A stretch of 64,000 nt of DNA from assembly GCF_002159735.1 (NCBI RefSeq), contig NZ_NFJF01000001.1, positions 186,001-250,000 on the forward strand. Direction: 5' to 3'. Position numbers and translations under genes: made by a program. Positions 42,198 to 55,146 of this stretch are shown in pieces (position 1 is the first letter of the stretch; every line of letters begins with the position of its first letter). The notes under the pieces are model-generated. The model was given only the letters and a program-made list of their open reading frames with translations, ran no database searches and had not been told where the DNA came from. This DNA is from Olsenella sp. An270. Its GTDB lineage: Bacteria > Actinomycetota > Coriobacteriia > Coriobacteriales > Atopobiaceae.

Positions 42198-42274
42198 GGT
42201 GGGCGTAGCTCAGTTGGCAGAGCGACGGACTGTGGCTCCGTAGGTCGAGGGTTCGAGACCCTTCGCCCACCCCA
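42198..42274 (+). tRNA. tRNA-His (GTG)
   Basis: Cloverleaf with the histidine-specific extra G(-1) paired to C73, acceptor GTGGGCG/CGCCCAC, anticodon loop CTGTGGC (GTG), T arm GGTTCGAGACC, CCA encoded. First of a three-tRNA cluster. Confidence 0.95.
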
Positions 42275-42287
42275 TCTAATCGAATAC

Positions 42288-42363
42288 GGATCGTTAGCTC
42301 AGCTGGTAGAGCAGGGGACTCTTAATCCCAAGGTCCAGGGTTCGAACCCCTGACGATCCACCA
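42288..42363 (+). tRNA. tRNA-Lys (CTT), copy 1
   Basis: A 76-nt cloverleaf: acceptor GGATCGT, D arm GCTCAGCTGGTAGAGC, anticodon loop CTCTTAA (CTT), T arm GGGTTCGAACCCC, CCA encoded. Confidence 0.95.
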
Positions 42364-42368
42364 TTTTT

Positions 42369-42444
42369 GGATCGTTAGCTCAGCTGGTAGAGCAGGGGAC
42401 TCTTAATCCCAAGGTCCAGGGTTCGAACCCCTGACGATCCACCA
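42369..42444 (+). tRNA. tRNA-Lys (CTT), copy 2
   Basis: Identical to copy 1 over all 76 nt and separated from it by five T. A recent tandem duplication inside one transcript. Confidence 0.95.
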
Positions 42445-42453
42445 CGATAAGGC

Positions 42454-42482
42454 GGGGGTCGTCGCAAGACGACCCCTTTTCT
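42454..42482 (+). terminator. terminator of the tRNA cluster
   Basis: A 9-bp stem GGGGTCGTC/GACGACCCC with a GCAA tetraloop, followed by TTTTC. Confidence 0.85.
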
Positions 42483-42499
42483 GTAACCAGGGAGGCCGC

Positions 42500-43282
42500 G
42501 TGTCCCGTCCGTCGTCCAACATGCCGAGAAACACGAAGCTCCGCGGGCCGCTCGCGCTCGTTGCCGCGCTGCTCGTCGCCGTTGCGACCGCGTTCGGGTC
42601 CGGTGCCGTCTCGCCGTCCGGCGGCCAGTCGGCGCAGGTCGGGAGCATCTCGACGCAGCAGACGGAATACAACACCTGGAACCAGGAGGACTACCCGGAG
42701 TACTACCGCATCGTCGGGAGGGCCGACGTCGACGTCGAGCTCGAGCCCGGTGAGATCAGCTACGAGGGCATGGACGAGCTCGGTCGCACGGGCCGCGTCG
42801 CCGCGTGCGTCACGCTCGAGATGGCGCGCGAGGGCAGCGACCGTGAGCGCGAGGACATGTCGTGGATCCATCCCTCCGGCTGGGGCCACAACCGCGAGGT
42901 CGACATCGTCATGCCCGACGGGGACACCTATCACGGCGCGCTCTTCAACCGGAGCCACCTGCTCGCCAAGTCGCTCGGCGGCGAGGAGGTCCCCGAGAAC
43001 ATGGTGACCGGCACCCGCACGCAGAACGTGGGCGACAACCACGGGCAGGATGGCGGCATGGCATATGCGGAGGAAATCGCCCGGGACTGGCTGTGGGACC
43101 ACCGCGACGGAACGCTCTACTACTCCGCCACGCCCGTCTACGAGGGGGACGAGCTCGTCTGCCGCAGCGTCATCGTGGACGTGCGCTCCTCCGACGGGAG
43201 CCTCGACCAGCAGATCGAGGTCTTCAACGCCGTCGGCGGGTTCGAGATCGACTATGAGACCGGCGAGTTCTGGGAGGTCTGA
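42500..43282 (+). CDS. secreted DNA/RNA non-specific endonuclease
   Basis: A 260-residue exported nuclease of the EndA/NucA group (beta-beta-alpha metal fold). A signal peptide is seen at about 15-40 (LALVAALLVAVATAFGSG). The catalytic motif FNRSHLLAKSLGG replaces the DRGH of classic members with NRSH, as in the EndA-like subgroup, and NMVTGTRTQNVGDN follows with the metal-binding Asn. It would degrade outside nucleic acids for food or uptake. GGGAGGCCGC precedes the GTG start. The next gene begins one nucleotide after its stop. Confidence 0.85.
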   Translation: MSRPSSNMPRNTKLRGPLALVAALLVAVATAFGSGAVSPSGGQSAQVGSISTQQTEYNTWNQEDYPEYYRIVGRADVDVELEPGEISYEGMDELGRTGRVAACVTLEMAREGSDREREDMSWIHPSGWGHNREVDIVMPDGDTYHGALFNRSHLLAKSLGGEEVPENMVTGTRTQNVGDNHGQDGGMAYAEEIARDWLWDHRDGTLYYSATPVYEGDELVCRSVIVDVRSSDGSLDQQIEVFNAVGGFEIDYETGEFWEV

Positions 43283-43283
43283 C

Positions 43284-43862
43284 GTGTCAGAGGGGCTTGA
43301 GGCGATTCGCCGCGCGCTCGAGGATGACCCCGTGCTGTACGAGGGCGTCCTGCGCACCGACCGTGAGTGGGAGGGGAGGATCTTCTCGGTCGAGCACCTG
43401 GAGGTCGAGCTCTCCGACGGCTCCCACGACTGGCGCGAGGTCGTGCGCCATCACGGGGGCGCCGGCGTGGTCGCGGTCCTCGACGGGCGCGTCTGCCTGG
43501 TGAAGCAGTATCGCGTGGCACTCGGTCGCATGACGCTCGAGATCCCCGCGGGCAAGGTGGACCCGAGCGAGCCGCGCGACGTCTGCGCGGCGCGCGAGCT
43601 CACCGAGGAGACGGGGCTCGTCGCCGAGCGGCTCGAGCTGCTCACCGAGTCCTACGGCGCGCCGGGCTTCACCAACGAGCACACGTCGGTCTACTTCGCG
43701 CACGGCCTCACCCAGGGCGAGGCGTCCCTCGACGAGGGGGAGTTCCTGAACGTCGTGTGGGTGCCGCTCGACGACGCGGTGGAGGCAATCCGCGCCGGGC
43801 TCATCGACGACGCGAAGACCGTCTCGGGCATTCTCGCGGCGAGGGCCTACGGGATGCTCTAG
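43284..43862 (+). CDS. NUDIX hydrolase, ADP-ribose pyrophosphatase-like
   Basis: A 192-residue cytoplasmic hydrolase. The complete Nudix box is seen from G of GKVDPSEPRDVCAARELTEETGL (about 90-112), fitting Gx5Ex7REUxEExGU. The preceding LEIPAGK and later SPGF-like YGAPGFTNEHTSVYFA match ADP-ribose pyrophosphatases, which split ADP-ribose to AMP and ribose-5-phosphate. The GTG at 43284 follows GGAGGTCTGAC; the frame is open further upstream inside the nuclease gene. Confidence 0.9.
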   Translation: MSEGLEAIRRALEDDPVLYEGVLRTDREWEGRIFSVEHLEVELSDGSHDWREVVRHHGGAGVVAVLDGRVCLVKQYRVALGRMTLEIPAGKVDPSEPRDVCAARELTEETGLVAERLELLTESYGAPGFTNEHTSVYFAHGLTQGEASLDEGEFLNVVWVPLDDAVEAIRAGLIDDAKTVSGILAARAYGML

Positions 43863-43898
43863 AATGATTGCTCGCCGACCGCGCGTCGGCCGAGAAAC

Positions 43899-43975
43899 GC
43901 GCCCTTAGCTCAGTTGGATAGAGCCGCGGACTTCTAATCCGAAGGTCGGGGGTTCGAATCCCTCAGGGCGCACCA
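43899..43975 (+). tRNA. tRNA-Arg (TCT)
   Basis: A 77-nt cloverleaf: acceptor GCGCCCT/AGGGCGC, D arm GCTCAGTTGGATAGAGC, anticodon loop CTTCTAA (TCT), T arm GGGTTCGAATCCC, CCA encoded. Confidence 0.95.
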
Positions 43976-43990
43976 GAGCGAGTCTGGGCC

Positions 43991-44025
43991 GGGCCCACAA
44001 ACGCGGGTCCGGCCTTTTGCCGCCT
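43991..44025 (+). terminator. terminator of tRNA-Arg
   Basis: A 10-bp stem GGCCGGGCCC/GGGTCCGGCC with one G-U pair, loop ACAAACGC, followed by TTTTG. Confidence 0.85.
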
Positions 44026-44126
44026 CCTGCGGCGGCGAGTGGCTCGCTCGCAAAATTTCGGCTGGCCACGGGGGGATATGAGTCATACTTAACAGGTGCG
44101 AGCACATCCGTTGGAAGGAGCGCGCG

Positions 44127-45125
44127 TTGATCTATACGATGACGTTGAACCCTGCCCTCGACTACGTCATGCACCCGCTGACGCTCGACATGGGCTTCAC
44201 CAACCGGTCCTCCTCCGAGGAGCTGCACTGCGGCGGCAACGGAATCAACATCTCCACGCTGCTCAACGAGCTCAACGTGCCCAGCATCGCGATGGGAATC
44301 GCGGCGGGCTTCACCGGCGACTACCTCCTCCACCGTCTCCAGGAGAAGGGCGTCGCGCTGAACTTCGTCCTTCTCGACCGCGGCTACACCCGCATCAACA
44401 TCAAGCTCAACGGCATCGTCATGACGATGGTCAACGGCATGGGCCCCAAGATCCCCGAGAAGAAGGTCGACGAGCTCCTCGAGCGCATGGACGTCGTCGG
44501 CGCCGACGACACGCTCGTCCTCACGGGGTCCATCCCCAACTCGCTTCCCGAGGACATGTACATGCAGATCATGCGTCGCCTCGGCGGCCGCGGCATCCAG
44601 TTCGTGGTGGACGCCCCGGGCCAGCTCCTGATGGAGTCCCTCGAGGCGCACCCCTTCCTCATCAAGCCCAACAACCACGAGGTCGGGCGCATCTTTGGCG
44701 TTGAGATCGAGGAGCCCGAGGAGTGCATGCCCTACGCGCACAAGCTCCAGGACGCGGGCGCCCGCAACGTCATCATCTCCTGCGGCGGCCACGGGTCGCT
44801 GCTGCTCGACGAGAACGGCGCGGAGCACGTGGTGCCCACCGCCAAGATCAGGCTCGTCAACGCCACGGGCGCCGGCGACTCCATGGTCGGTGGCTTCCTC
44901 GCTCAGGTCACGCGTGGTGCCGACTATGAGACGGCGCTGATCTTCGCCTCCGCCTGCGGCACCGCGACCGCGGCGAGCAAGGGCATCGCCAAGCGGGCCA
45001 CGATCGACCGCGTGGTGGCCGCCCTCTACAAGAAGATGGGCCGTGCCATTCCCGGCACCATCGCCCGTGACATGGAGAACAACCGCGCGCGCGAGGCCGC
45101 CCAGGAGGCGGCAGCCGAGAGGTAG
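44127..45125 (+). CDS. fruK: 1-phosphofructokinase family (PfkB) kinase
   Basis: A 332-residue PfkB-family sugar kinase. The start MIYTMTLNPALDYVM is characteristic of the FruK/LacC branch. HCGGNGINISTLLNEL is PfkB signature 1, and NATGAGDSMVGGFLAQ (about 248-263) is signature 2 with the catalytic Asp. It would phosphorylate fructose-1-phosphate or tagatose-6-phosphate at the remaining end. TTG start at 44127 after GGAAGGAGCGCG. ptsI follows after 90 nt, and PTS sugar uptake is the usual source of fructose-1-phosphate. No fructose permease is in view. Confidence 0.85.
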   Translation: MIYTMTLNPALDYVMHPLTLDMGFTNRSSSEELHCGGNGINISTLLNELNVPSIAMGIAAGFTGDYLLHRLQEKGVALNFVLLDRGYTRINIKLNGIVMTMVNGMGPKIPEKKVDELLERMDVVGADDTLVLTGSIPNSLPEDMYMQIMRRLGGRGIQFVVDAPGQLLMESLEAHPFLIKPNNHEVGRIFGVEIEEPEECMPYAHKLQDAGARNVIISCGGHGSLLLDENGAEHVVPTAKIRLVNATGAGDSMVGGFLAQVTRGADYETALIFASACGTATAASKGIAKRATIDRVVAALYKKMGRAIPGTIARDMENNRAREAAQEAAAER

Positions 45126-45215
45126 CCTCGGCGCTCAGGGGTCACATCGCCCGAGAGGGCGTGGACGTAACAGGGTTTTGGCCGCTTGCGGCCCGTAGGC
45201 ATTGGGGGAGTCGAA

Positions 45216-46919
45216 ATGTACGAGGGAGTCAACGCATCTGACGGCATCGGCATCGGCGTCGCTCGCGTCGCCGTCGAGCCCGACCTGAGCTTCACGCCGC
45301 ACGTCCCGGAGGACGCCGGTGACGAGAAGCAGCGCTACGCCGCCGCCGTGGCCAAGTTCGTCGAGCAGACCAACGCCCAGATCGCCCGCATGACCGAGAC
45401 GGTGGGCGAGGAGGCGGCCGCCATCATGGGCGCCCACATCGAGTTCGCCGAGGACGAGGGCATCCAGGAGATGGTCAACGGCTCCATCGAGGCCGGCATG
45501 TGCGCCGAGCAGGCCGTCTCCGAGGCCTACGACATGTACTACAACATGTTCTCCAACATGGAGGACGAGCTCTTCCGCGAGCGCGCGGCCGACGTCGCCG
45601 ACGTCAAGACCGGGCTTCTCGCCGACCTGCTGGGCAAGGAGGTCGTCGACCTCTCCACGCTGCCCGAGAACTCCGTCGTCGTGGTCCACGAGCTCACCCC
45701 GTCCATGACCGCGGACATCGACAAGGACAACGTCGCCGCCATCGTCACCGAGACCGGTGGCCGCACGTCCCACTCCGCCATCATCGCCCGCGCGCTGGAG
45801 ATCCCGGCGGTCCTGTCCGTCGCCGACATCACCAAGGTCATCAAGAGCGGCGACATGGTCATCGTCGACGGCTCGCGCGGACGCGTGCTCGTCAACCCCG
45901 CCGACAACGACCTCACGCACTATCGCGCCAAGGCCAAGCAGTTCGCCGAGGAGAAGCTCGCGCTCGAGGCCTACCGCGGCAAGGAGACCGTGACCGGCGA
46001 CGGCGAGAAGGTCCTTCTCGTCGCCAACATCGGCAACCCGGACGACGCCAACGTCGCGGCCGAGCACGACTGCGAGGGTGTGGGCCTCTTCCGCTCCGAG
46101 TTCCTGTTCATGGACGCCAAGGAGCTCCCGAGCGAGGACGAGCAGTTCGCCGCGTACCAGAAGGTCGCGCTGCGCATGAAGAACCAGCCGGTCATCATCC
46201 GCACGCTCGACGTGGGCGGCGACAAGGAGATCCCGTACCTCAACCTCCGCAAGGAGGAGAACCCCTTCATGGGCTACCGCGCGGTGCGCTACTGCCTGAA
46301 CAACCCGGACCAGTACAAGGTCCAGCTCACGGCCCTGCTGCGCGCGAGCGCCTTCGGCGACATCAAGATCATGGTGCCCCTCGTCACCAACATCGACGAG
46401 ATTCGCCAGGTCAAGGCGCTCGTCGAGGAGTGCAAGGCCGATCTTGACGCCCGCGGCGTGGCATACAACAAGGACATCGAGGTCGGCACGATGATCGAGA
46501 CGCCCGCCGCCTCGCTGATCGCCGACGACCTGGCCGCCGAGTGCGACTTCTTCTCCATCGGCACCAACGACCTGATCGGCTACACGATGTGCGCCGACCG
46601 TGGCAACGACCGCGTGGCCTACCTCTACGACGTGTACCAGCCTGCGGTGCTGCGCTCGCTCAAGCGCATCATCGAGGAGGGCAACAAGGCCGGCATCATG
46701 GTCGGCATGTGCGGCGAGGCCGCGGCCGACCCGCTGCTGATCCCGGTGCTCATCTCCTTCGGCCTGGGCGAGTTCTCCGTGGCCGCCCCGTCGATCCTGC
46801 GCACCCGTCGCATCATCTCCGAGTGGACCAAGGCCGAGGCCGACGCCCTCACCGAGAAGGTCATGAAGCTCAAGACCGCCACCGAGGTCAAGGCCATGCT
46901 CCAGGCCGCCGCGCGTTAG
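45216..46919 (+). CDS. ptsI: phosphotransferase system enzyme I
   Basis: A 567-residue EI that takes phosphate from PEP and passes it to HPr. The active His is in TGGRTSHSAIIAR (about 185-190). The PEP-binding barrel shows GVGLFRSEFLFM, RTLDVGGDKEIPYLNL, EVGTMIETPAA, FFSIGTNDLIGY and the catalytic Cys in GMCGEAAADP. Standard length. No ptsH lies beside it, so HPr must be encoded elsewhere. GGGGGAGTCGAA precedes the ATG at 45216; an upstream GTG-like extension is rejected. Confidence 0.95.
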   Translation: MYEGVNASDGIGIGVARVAVEPDLSFTPHVPEDAGDEKQRYAAAVAKFVEQTNAQIARMTETVGEEAAAIMGAHIEFAEDEGIQEMVNGSIEAGMCAEQAVSEAYDMYYNMFSNMEDELFRERAADVADVKTGLLADLLGKEVVDLSTLPENSVVVVHELTPSMTADIDKDNVAAIVTETGGRTSHSAIIARALEIPAVLSVADITKVIKSGDMVIVDGSRGRVLVNPADNDLTHYRAKAKQFAEEKLALEAYRGKETVTGDGEKVLLVANIGNPDDANVAAEHDCEGVGLFRSEFLFMDAKELPSEDEQFAAYQKVALRMKNQPVIIRTLDVGGDKEIPYLNLRKEENPFMGYRAVRYCLNNPDQYKVQLTALLRASAFGDIKIMVPLVTNIDEIRQVKALVEECKADLDARGVAYNKDIEVGTMIETPAASLIADDLAAECDFFSIGTNDLIGYTMCADRGNDRVAYLYDVYQPAVLRSLKRIIEEGNKAGIMVGMCGEAAADPLLIPVLISFGLGEFSVAAPSILRTRRIISEWTKAEADALTEKVMKLKTATEVKAMLQAAAR

Positions 46920-46940
46920 GCGCCGCCCCAACCGATTTTC

Positions 46941-46975
46941 GGACGGCCCCCTCTGCGGAGGGGGCCGTTCTTATG
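46941..46975 (+). terminator. terminator after ptsI
   Basis: An 11-bp perfect stem ACGGCCCCCTC/GAGGGGGCCGT with loop TGCG, followed by TCTTAT. Confidence 0.75.
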
Positions 46976-46994
46976 TCTGTCGGGCTTCCTCGGA

Positions 46995-47105
46995 GGTTTG
47001 GGTTCATCGTTCTCGTGAGAGAAGAGGCGCTGTTTGCAAAGGCGCAGGTAAACGACTCGCCCTCATGGACGCACTCGAAAGTACGCCCCCTTGCGAACCC
47101 AAACC
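46995..47105. repeat. palindromic element with GGTTTGGGTTC arms
   Basis: Perfect 11-bp arms (46995-47005 and 47095-47105) enclose 89 nt. It lies between the convergent ptsI and lipid-kinase genes. The layout matches the other long intergenic palindromes but the arms are distinct. Confidence 0.6.
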
Positions 47106-47118
47106 GTGGGAGGCGGGC

Positions 47119-48048
47119 TCAGCTGGGGAAGATGACGCTGAGGGCGGAGGGGAGGAGGTCGATCGAGAAGGACGTGCCCTCGAGGGGCTCGCCGTCCACC
47201 TGACAGGGTGGCGCCGCGTCAAACTCGAGCTCCGCATGGCGGATGCGCAGCGTCTCGATGACGCTCGAGCGGACGTGACGACCCGAGCGCGCGAGACCGA
47301 AGAGGGCCATGAGGCGCGGCAGGGACGGCTTGCGCGTGTTGTAGCAGACGTCGAGCAGCCCGTCGGAGGGGTCCGCGTCGGGACAGATGAGGAAGCCGCC
47401 GCCGTAGCTCGGGCCAATCTGGAAGGCGAAGACGTGGGGCGCGAGCTCGAGCGGCTCGCCGTCGTCGAAGCGCGCTGTGCAGGCAAAGCCCTGCTTGGCC
47501 TGTGAGAGGATCTTGAGGCCGGAGGTCACGAACAGCGCCTCGCCCTCCTGCGAGGTGTCGGCGGCGCGCCTCGCGGTGGTGTCGATCGCAATCGCGGCGT
47601 CAAGGCCAAAGGAGAGGGTCTCGGCGAAGTAGGTCCCGTTCACGCGTCCCACGTCGACCGGGCGCGCGGTTCCGCGGACGATCTGCGCGAACGCCCCCTC
47701 GACGTCGTTTCTCGCCATGCCGAGCGTCCTCGCGTAGTCGTTCCCGGACCCGAGGGGCAGGACGGCGAGACGCGGGCGCCGTTCACGGGGGAGCGACATC
47801 AGGCCGCACACGACCTCGTGGATGACGCCGTCGCCGCCGAGCACGACGAGCGTGTCGTAGCCCGCGGCGCGCGCTGCGATCGAGGTGGCCTCCTTGGCGC
47901 GCGAGGTGAGCCGCACGTCGTACCCATCCGTCACAGACGAGTAGCTTCCCAGGAAGCGTCGGGCGAACTCGGCGCCCTCGGCACCGCGTCCGCTGTGAGC
48001 CGCAGGGTTGGCGACCAGGAGGGTACGGCCGAGAGGGGAGTCCGACAT
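47119..48048 (-). CDS. diacylglycerol/lipid kinase family protein (YegS/BmrU-like)
   Basis: A 309-residue soluble or peripheral lipid kinase. Seen: LLVANPAAHSGRG at the N-terminus, the nucleotide loop VLGGDGVIHEVVCGL (about 68-82), PLGSGNDYARTLG, and FGLDAAIA. The C-terminal half has the beta-rich YegS fold ending CQVDGEPLEG. Members phosphorylate diacylglycerol or related lipids in membrane turnover. It is convergent with ptsI and reads away from the tRNA-Pro promoter. Confidence 0.9.
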   Translation of the reverse strand: MSDSPLGRTLLVANPAAHSGRGAEGAEFARRFLGSYSSVTDGYDVRLTSRAKEATSIAARAAGYDTLVVLGGDGVIHEVVCGLMSLPRERRPRLAVLPLGSGNDYARTLGMARNDVEGAFAQIVRGTARPVDVGRVNGTYFAETLSFGLDAAIAIDTTARRAADTSQEGEALFVTSGLKILSQAKQGFACTARFDDGEPLELAPHVFAFQIGPSYGGGFLICPDADPSDGLLDVCYNTRKPSLPRLMALFGLARSGRHVRSSVIETLRIRHAELEFDAAPPCQVDGEPLEGTSFSIDLLPSALSVIFPS

Positions 48049-48090
48049 GCGCTTCCTTTCCCGAGGTTCTTCTCGGAGCTCATTCTACGC

Positions 48091-48119
48091 TTGCCGCGCG
48101 TCCCGCGCTCACCTATACT
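48091..48119 (+). promoter_or_regulatory. promoter of tRNA-Pro/tRNA-Gly
   Basis: TTGCCG and TATACT with exactly 17-nt spacing, 14 nt before tRNA-Pro. Confidence 0.65.
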
Positions 48120-48132
48120 TTGACCCTGCGAC

Positions 48133-48209
48133 CGGGGCGTGGCGCAGCTTGGTAGCGCATCTGCTTTGGGAGCAGAGGGTCGCTGGTTCGAATCCAGTCG
48201 CCCCGACCA
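48133..48209 (+). tRNA. tRNA-Pro (TGG)
   Basis: A 77-nt cloverleaf: acceptor CGGGGCG/CGCCCCG, anticodon stem TCTGC/GCAGA with loop TTTGGGA (TGG), T arm TGGTTCGAATCCA, CCA encoded. Confidence 0.95.
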
Positions 48210-48215
48210 ACGCAT

Positions 48216-48289
<74 letters not shown>

Positions 48290-48300
48290 TGGGACACGAT

Positions 48301-49853
<1,553 letters not shown>

Positions 49854-49883
49854 TCGAGAAGAGCAAGGGCGCATCGACTGTTC

Positions 49884-50012
49884 TCAGCCCGGCCGGCACT
49901 CATGGGTGCCGGCCGGGTTGACGTTTTACGGCAGGGAGTGCGGGGTTCGTCTCGGCATCCGACGATGGGTGCCGGCCTTCGGTGCCCCTGAAGCCGGCAC
50001 TCATGAGTGTCG
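49884..50012. repeat. two related GCCGGCACTCATG hairpins after gdhA
   Basis: A perfect hairpin CCGGCCGGCAC/GTGCCGGCCGG lies at 49884-49915. A second one (GGGTGCCGGCcTTC with GAAgCCGGCACTC) ends near 50008. Both share GCCGGCACTCATGRGTG. The first could terminate gdhA, although only GTTGACGTTTT follows. Confidence 0.6.
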
Positions 50013-50088
50013 GTGCGGGCCGCGCGTCCCGTCCGACGTCATTTTGTGCGGATGCGTTATGTCGCAACACGGTGAACGCGTTTCCGGC

Positions 50089-50205
50089 TATACTGTCCTG
50101 TGACCTTTAAGACGGTACGAGAGACCGAAAAGGCGTCCACAACCTAATCGCAGCTGCCTTCTTCGGAGTATCCGCCCCGCGGCGGTCGCTCCGTTTTTTG
50201 TAGCT
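50089..50205 (+). promoter_or_regulatory. carAB leader with probable PyrR attenuator
   Basis: TATACT at 50089-50094 is the likely -10. Just downstream, TTTAAGACGGTACGAGAGAC with CCG after it folds as CGGT/ACCG around CGAGAG, resembling the PyrR anti-antiterminator loop (CNGNGAG). A strong terminator follows at 50164-50205: CGGAG..CCGCC/GGCGG..CTCCG then TTTTTTG, 40 nt before carA. Together they suggest that pyrimidine level, sensed by PyrR and UMP, ends transcription early. PyrR itself is not in the window. Confidence 0.6.
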
Positions 50206-50245
50206 GGGGATTCCCCTGGGCGCACGACGAAAGGGCGGTGTTGCT

Positions 50246-51514
50246 GTGAACCTGTTGGTCGATGGAGGCAAGCATCCGCGAGCGCTCCTCGCGCTCGAGG
50301 ACGGGACGTACTTCTTCGGACGTTCCGCCGGTGCCGAGGGCGAGACCTTCGGCGAGATCGTGTTCAACACCTCGATGGTCGGCTATCAGGAGATCGTCTC
50401 CGACCCCTCCTATGCCGGCCAGATCGTGACCCTCACGTATCCCCAGATCGGTAACTACGGCATCAACGAGAAGGACATGCAGGGCGACCCGCTCCACCTG
50501 GCCGGCCTCGTGGTTCACGACATGTGCTACACGCCGAGCAACTGGCAGAGCGTCGAGTCCTTCCCGAACTTCCTCGCGCAGAACGGCGTCGTGGCCATCG
50601 AGGACGTGGACACCCGCGCGCTCACGCTGACCATCCGCGAGGGCGGCGCCATGCGCGCGGCCATCTCCACGACCGACCTCGACCCCGAGAGCCTCATTCG
50701 CCGCGTCAAGGCCGCCCCAGCCATCGCCGACCACAACTACGTCGCCGACGTCTCCACGAAGGAGTCCTACGTCGTGCCCGGCCAGGACGCCGACGGCCAC
50801 CCGCGCCTGCACGTGGTGGCCTACGACTGCGGCGAGAAGAAGGGCATCGCCAAGCGTCTCTCGGCCGCCGGCTGCGAGGTCACGGTCGTGCCGTGGGACA
50901 CGCCGGCCGAGAAGGTCCTCGAGATGAACCCCGACGGCGTGTTCTTCTCCAACGGCCCCGGTGACCCGGTCTCCGTGCCGCCCGTGGTCGACGCCGTGCG
51001 CGTGTGCCTCGGCAAGCTCCCCGTCTTTGGCATCTGCCTCGGTAACCAGGTCATCTCCATGGCGGCCGGCGCCCAGATCGAGAAGCTCCCGTACGGCCAC
51101 CATGGCGGCAACGAGCCCGTGATGAACCTGCTCACCGGCAAGGTGGAGATCACCGCGCAGAACCACAACTACGGCCCGGTCTTCTCGACCTTCGGTCCGC
51201 TCGTGCCCGAGCTCTCCGGCGGCGTGGCCGAGCATCCGGCAGACGGTGACCTGCGCTTCTGGTCTCGTGCCCGCATCGCTCCCGTCGTCCAGACCGAGAA
51301 GTACGGTCGCGTGCGCCTCACGCACGTCAACCTCAACGACGGCACGCCCGAGGGCATCCAGTTCCTGGACATCCCCGCCTTCTCGATGCAGTACCACCCC
51401 GAGGCCAAGCCCGGCCCCAATGACTCCACGTACGCCTTCTCGGCGTTCGCCAAGCTCATGCGCGGCGAGGACGACTACCTCGCCATCGACGTCCGCGAGG
51501 GGAGGCGCTTCTAG
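50246..51514 (+). CDS. carA: carbamoyl-phosphate synthase small subunit
   Basis: A 422-residue glutamine amidotransferase subunit that feeds ammonia to CarB. The N-terminal domain shows FGEIVFNTSMVGYQEI and DVDTRALT. The class I amidotransferase domain has the Cys in FGICLGNQVISMA (about 264), with N in place of the usual H of GHQ, then QNHNYG, and the His-Glu pair in QYHPEAKPGP. It is 40-60 residues longer than many CarA proteins because of a longer segment between the last motifs. GTG start at 50246. The carB ATG directly follows its stop. Confidence 0.95.
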   Translation: MNLLVDGGKHPRALLALEDGTYFFGRSAGAEGETFGEIVFNTSMVGYQEIVSDPSYAGQIVTLTYPQIGNYGINEKDMQGDPLHLAGLVVHDMCYTPSNWQSVESFPNFLAQNGVVAIEDVDTRALTLTIREGGAMRAAISTTDLDPESLIRRVKAAPAIADHNYVADVSTKESYVVPGQDADGHPRLHVVAYDCGEKKGIAKRLSAAGCEVTVVPWDTPAEKVLEMNPDGVFFSNGPGDPVSVPPVVDAVRVCLGKLPVFGICLGNQVISMAAGAQIEKLPYGHHGGNEPVMNLLTGKVEITAQNHNYGPVFSTFGPLVPELSGGVAEHPADGDLRFWSRARIAPVVQTEKYGRVRLTHVNLNDGTPEGIQFLDIPAFSMQYHPEAKPGPNDSTYAFSAFAKLMRGEDDYLAIDVREGRRF

Positions 51515-54724
<3,210 letters not shown>

Positions 54725-54755
54725 CCTGACAAAGGTGCCAGGGCCCTTTTTCAGG
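54725..54755. repeat. 31-nt palindromic repeat after carB
   Basis: Second copy of the lysC-distal unit (23792-23822). The first 17 nt are identical, with four changes in the right half. It begins at the base after the carB stop. Confidence 0.7.
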
Positions 54756-54760
54756 TCTCG

Positions 54761-54796
54761 GGCCGTCGGGCTTTTCGCCCGGCGGCCCTTTTTTGA
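54761..54796 (+). terminator. terminator of carAB
   Basis: A 12-bp stem GGGCCGTCGGGC/GCCCGGCGGCCC with loop TTTTC, followed by TTTTTT. Confidence 0.9.
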
Positions 54797-54829
54797 CAGT
54801 CCAGGCGCCAATGAGACTGATTTCAAAAG

Positions 54830-54988
54830 GACCTGCCACCAAAACCGACTTGTGAACAGATTTGTGCCGTGGTCGCCTCAGTTATCACTCTTTGAGCTGA
54901 GTTTACCTGGGGGATTGTTATCGCAGGCACTGCTGTTGGATGTCCCTCAGATAGAAATCTGTTCACAAGTCGGTTTTGGTGGCAGGTC
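54830..54988. repeat. 159-bp element with perfect 34-bp inverted repeats
   Basis: The 34-nt arms at 54830-54863 and 54955-54988 are exact reverse complements (outer end GACCTGCCACCAAAACCG). The 91-nt centre contains a small CTCAG/CTGAG hairpin and encodes nothing. The perfect arms suggest recent insertion or strong constraint. The rest of the gap to 55146 shows no other structure. Confidence 0.75.
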
Positions 54989-55146
54989 GTCTCAAAACTG
55001 GAGCCATCTGTCTACGTTTATGGGCCTCTGCCGCGTTGGACGGCGCTCTGCCGCAGTAGGATTGTTCTCCGCGTGGGAGGTCGGAATTACAATGACGGGT
55101 GACGTTCCCGGATGGTCCGGGGAGACGCCGCCCGAGGGAGACTCAC

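Noticed and set aside
42288-42444. Attachment site of an integrated element at tandem tRNA-Lys
   Set aside because: No integrase, no partial tRNA copy at a distance, and both tRNAs are complete.
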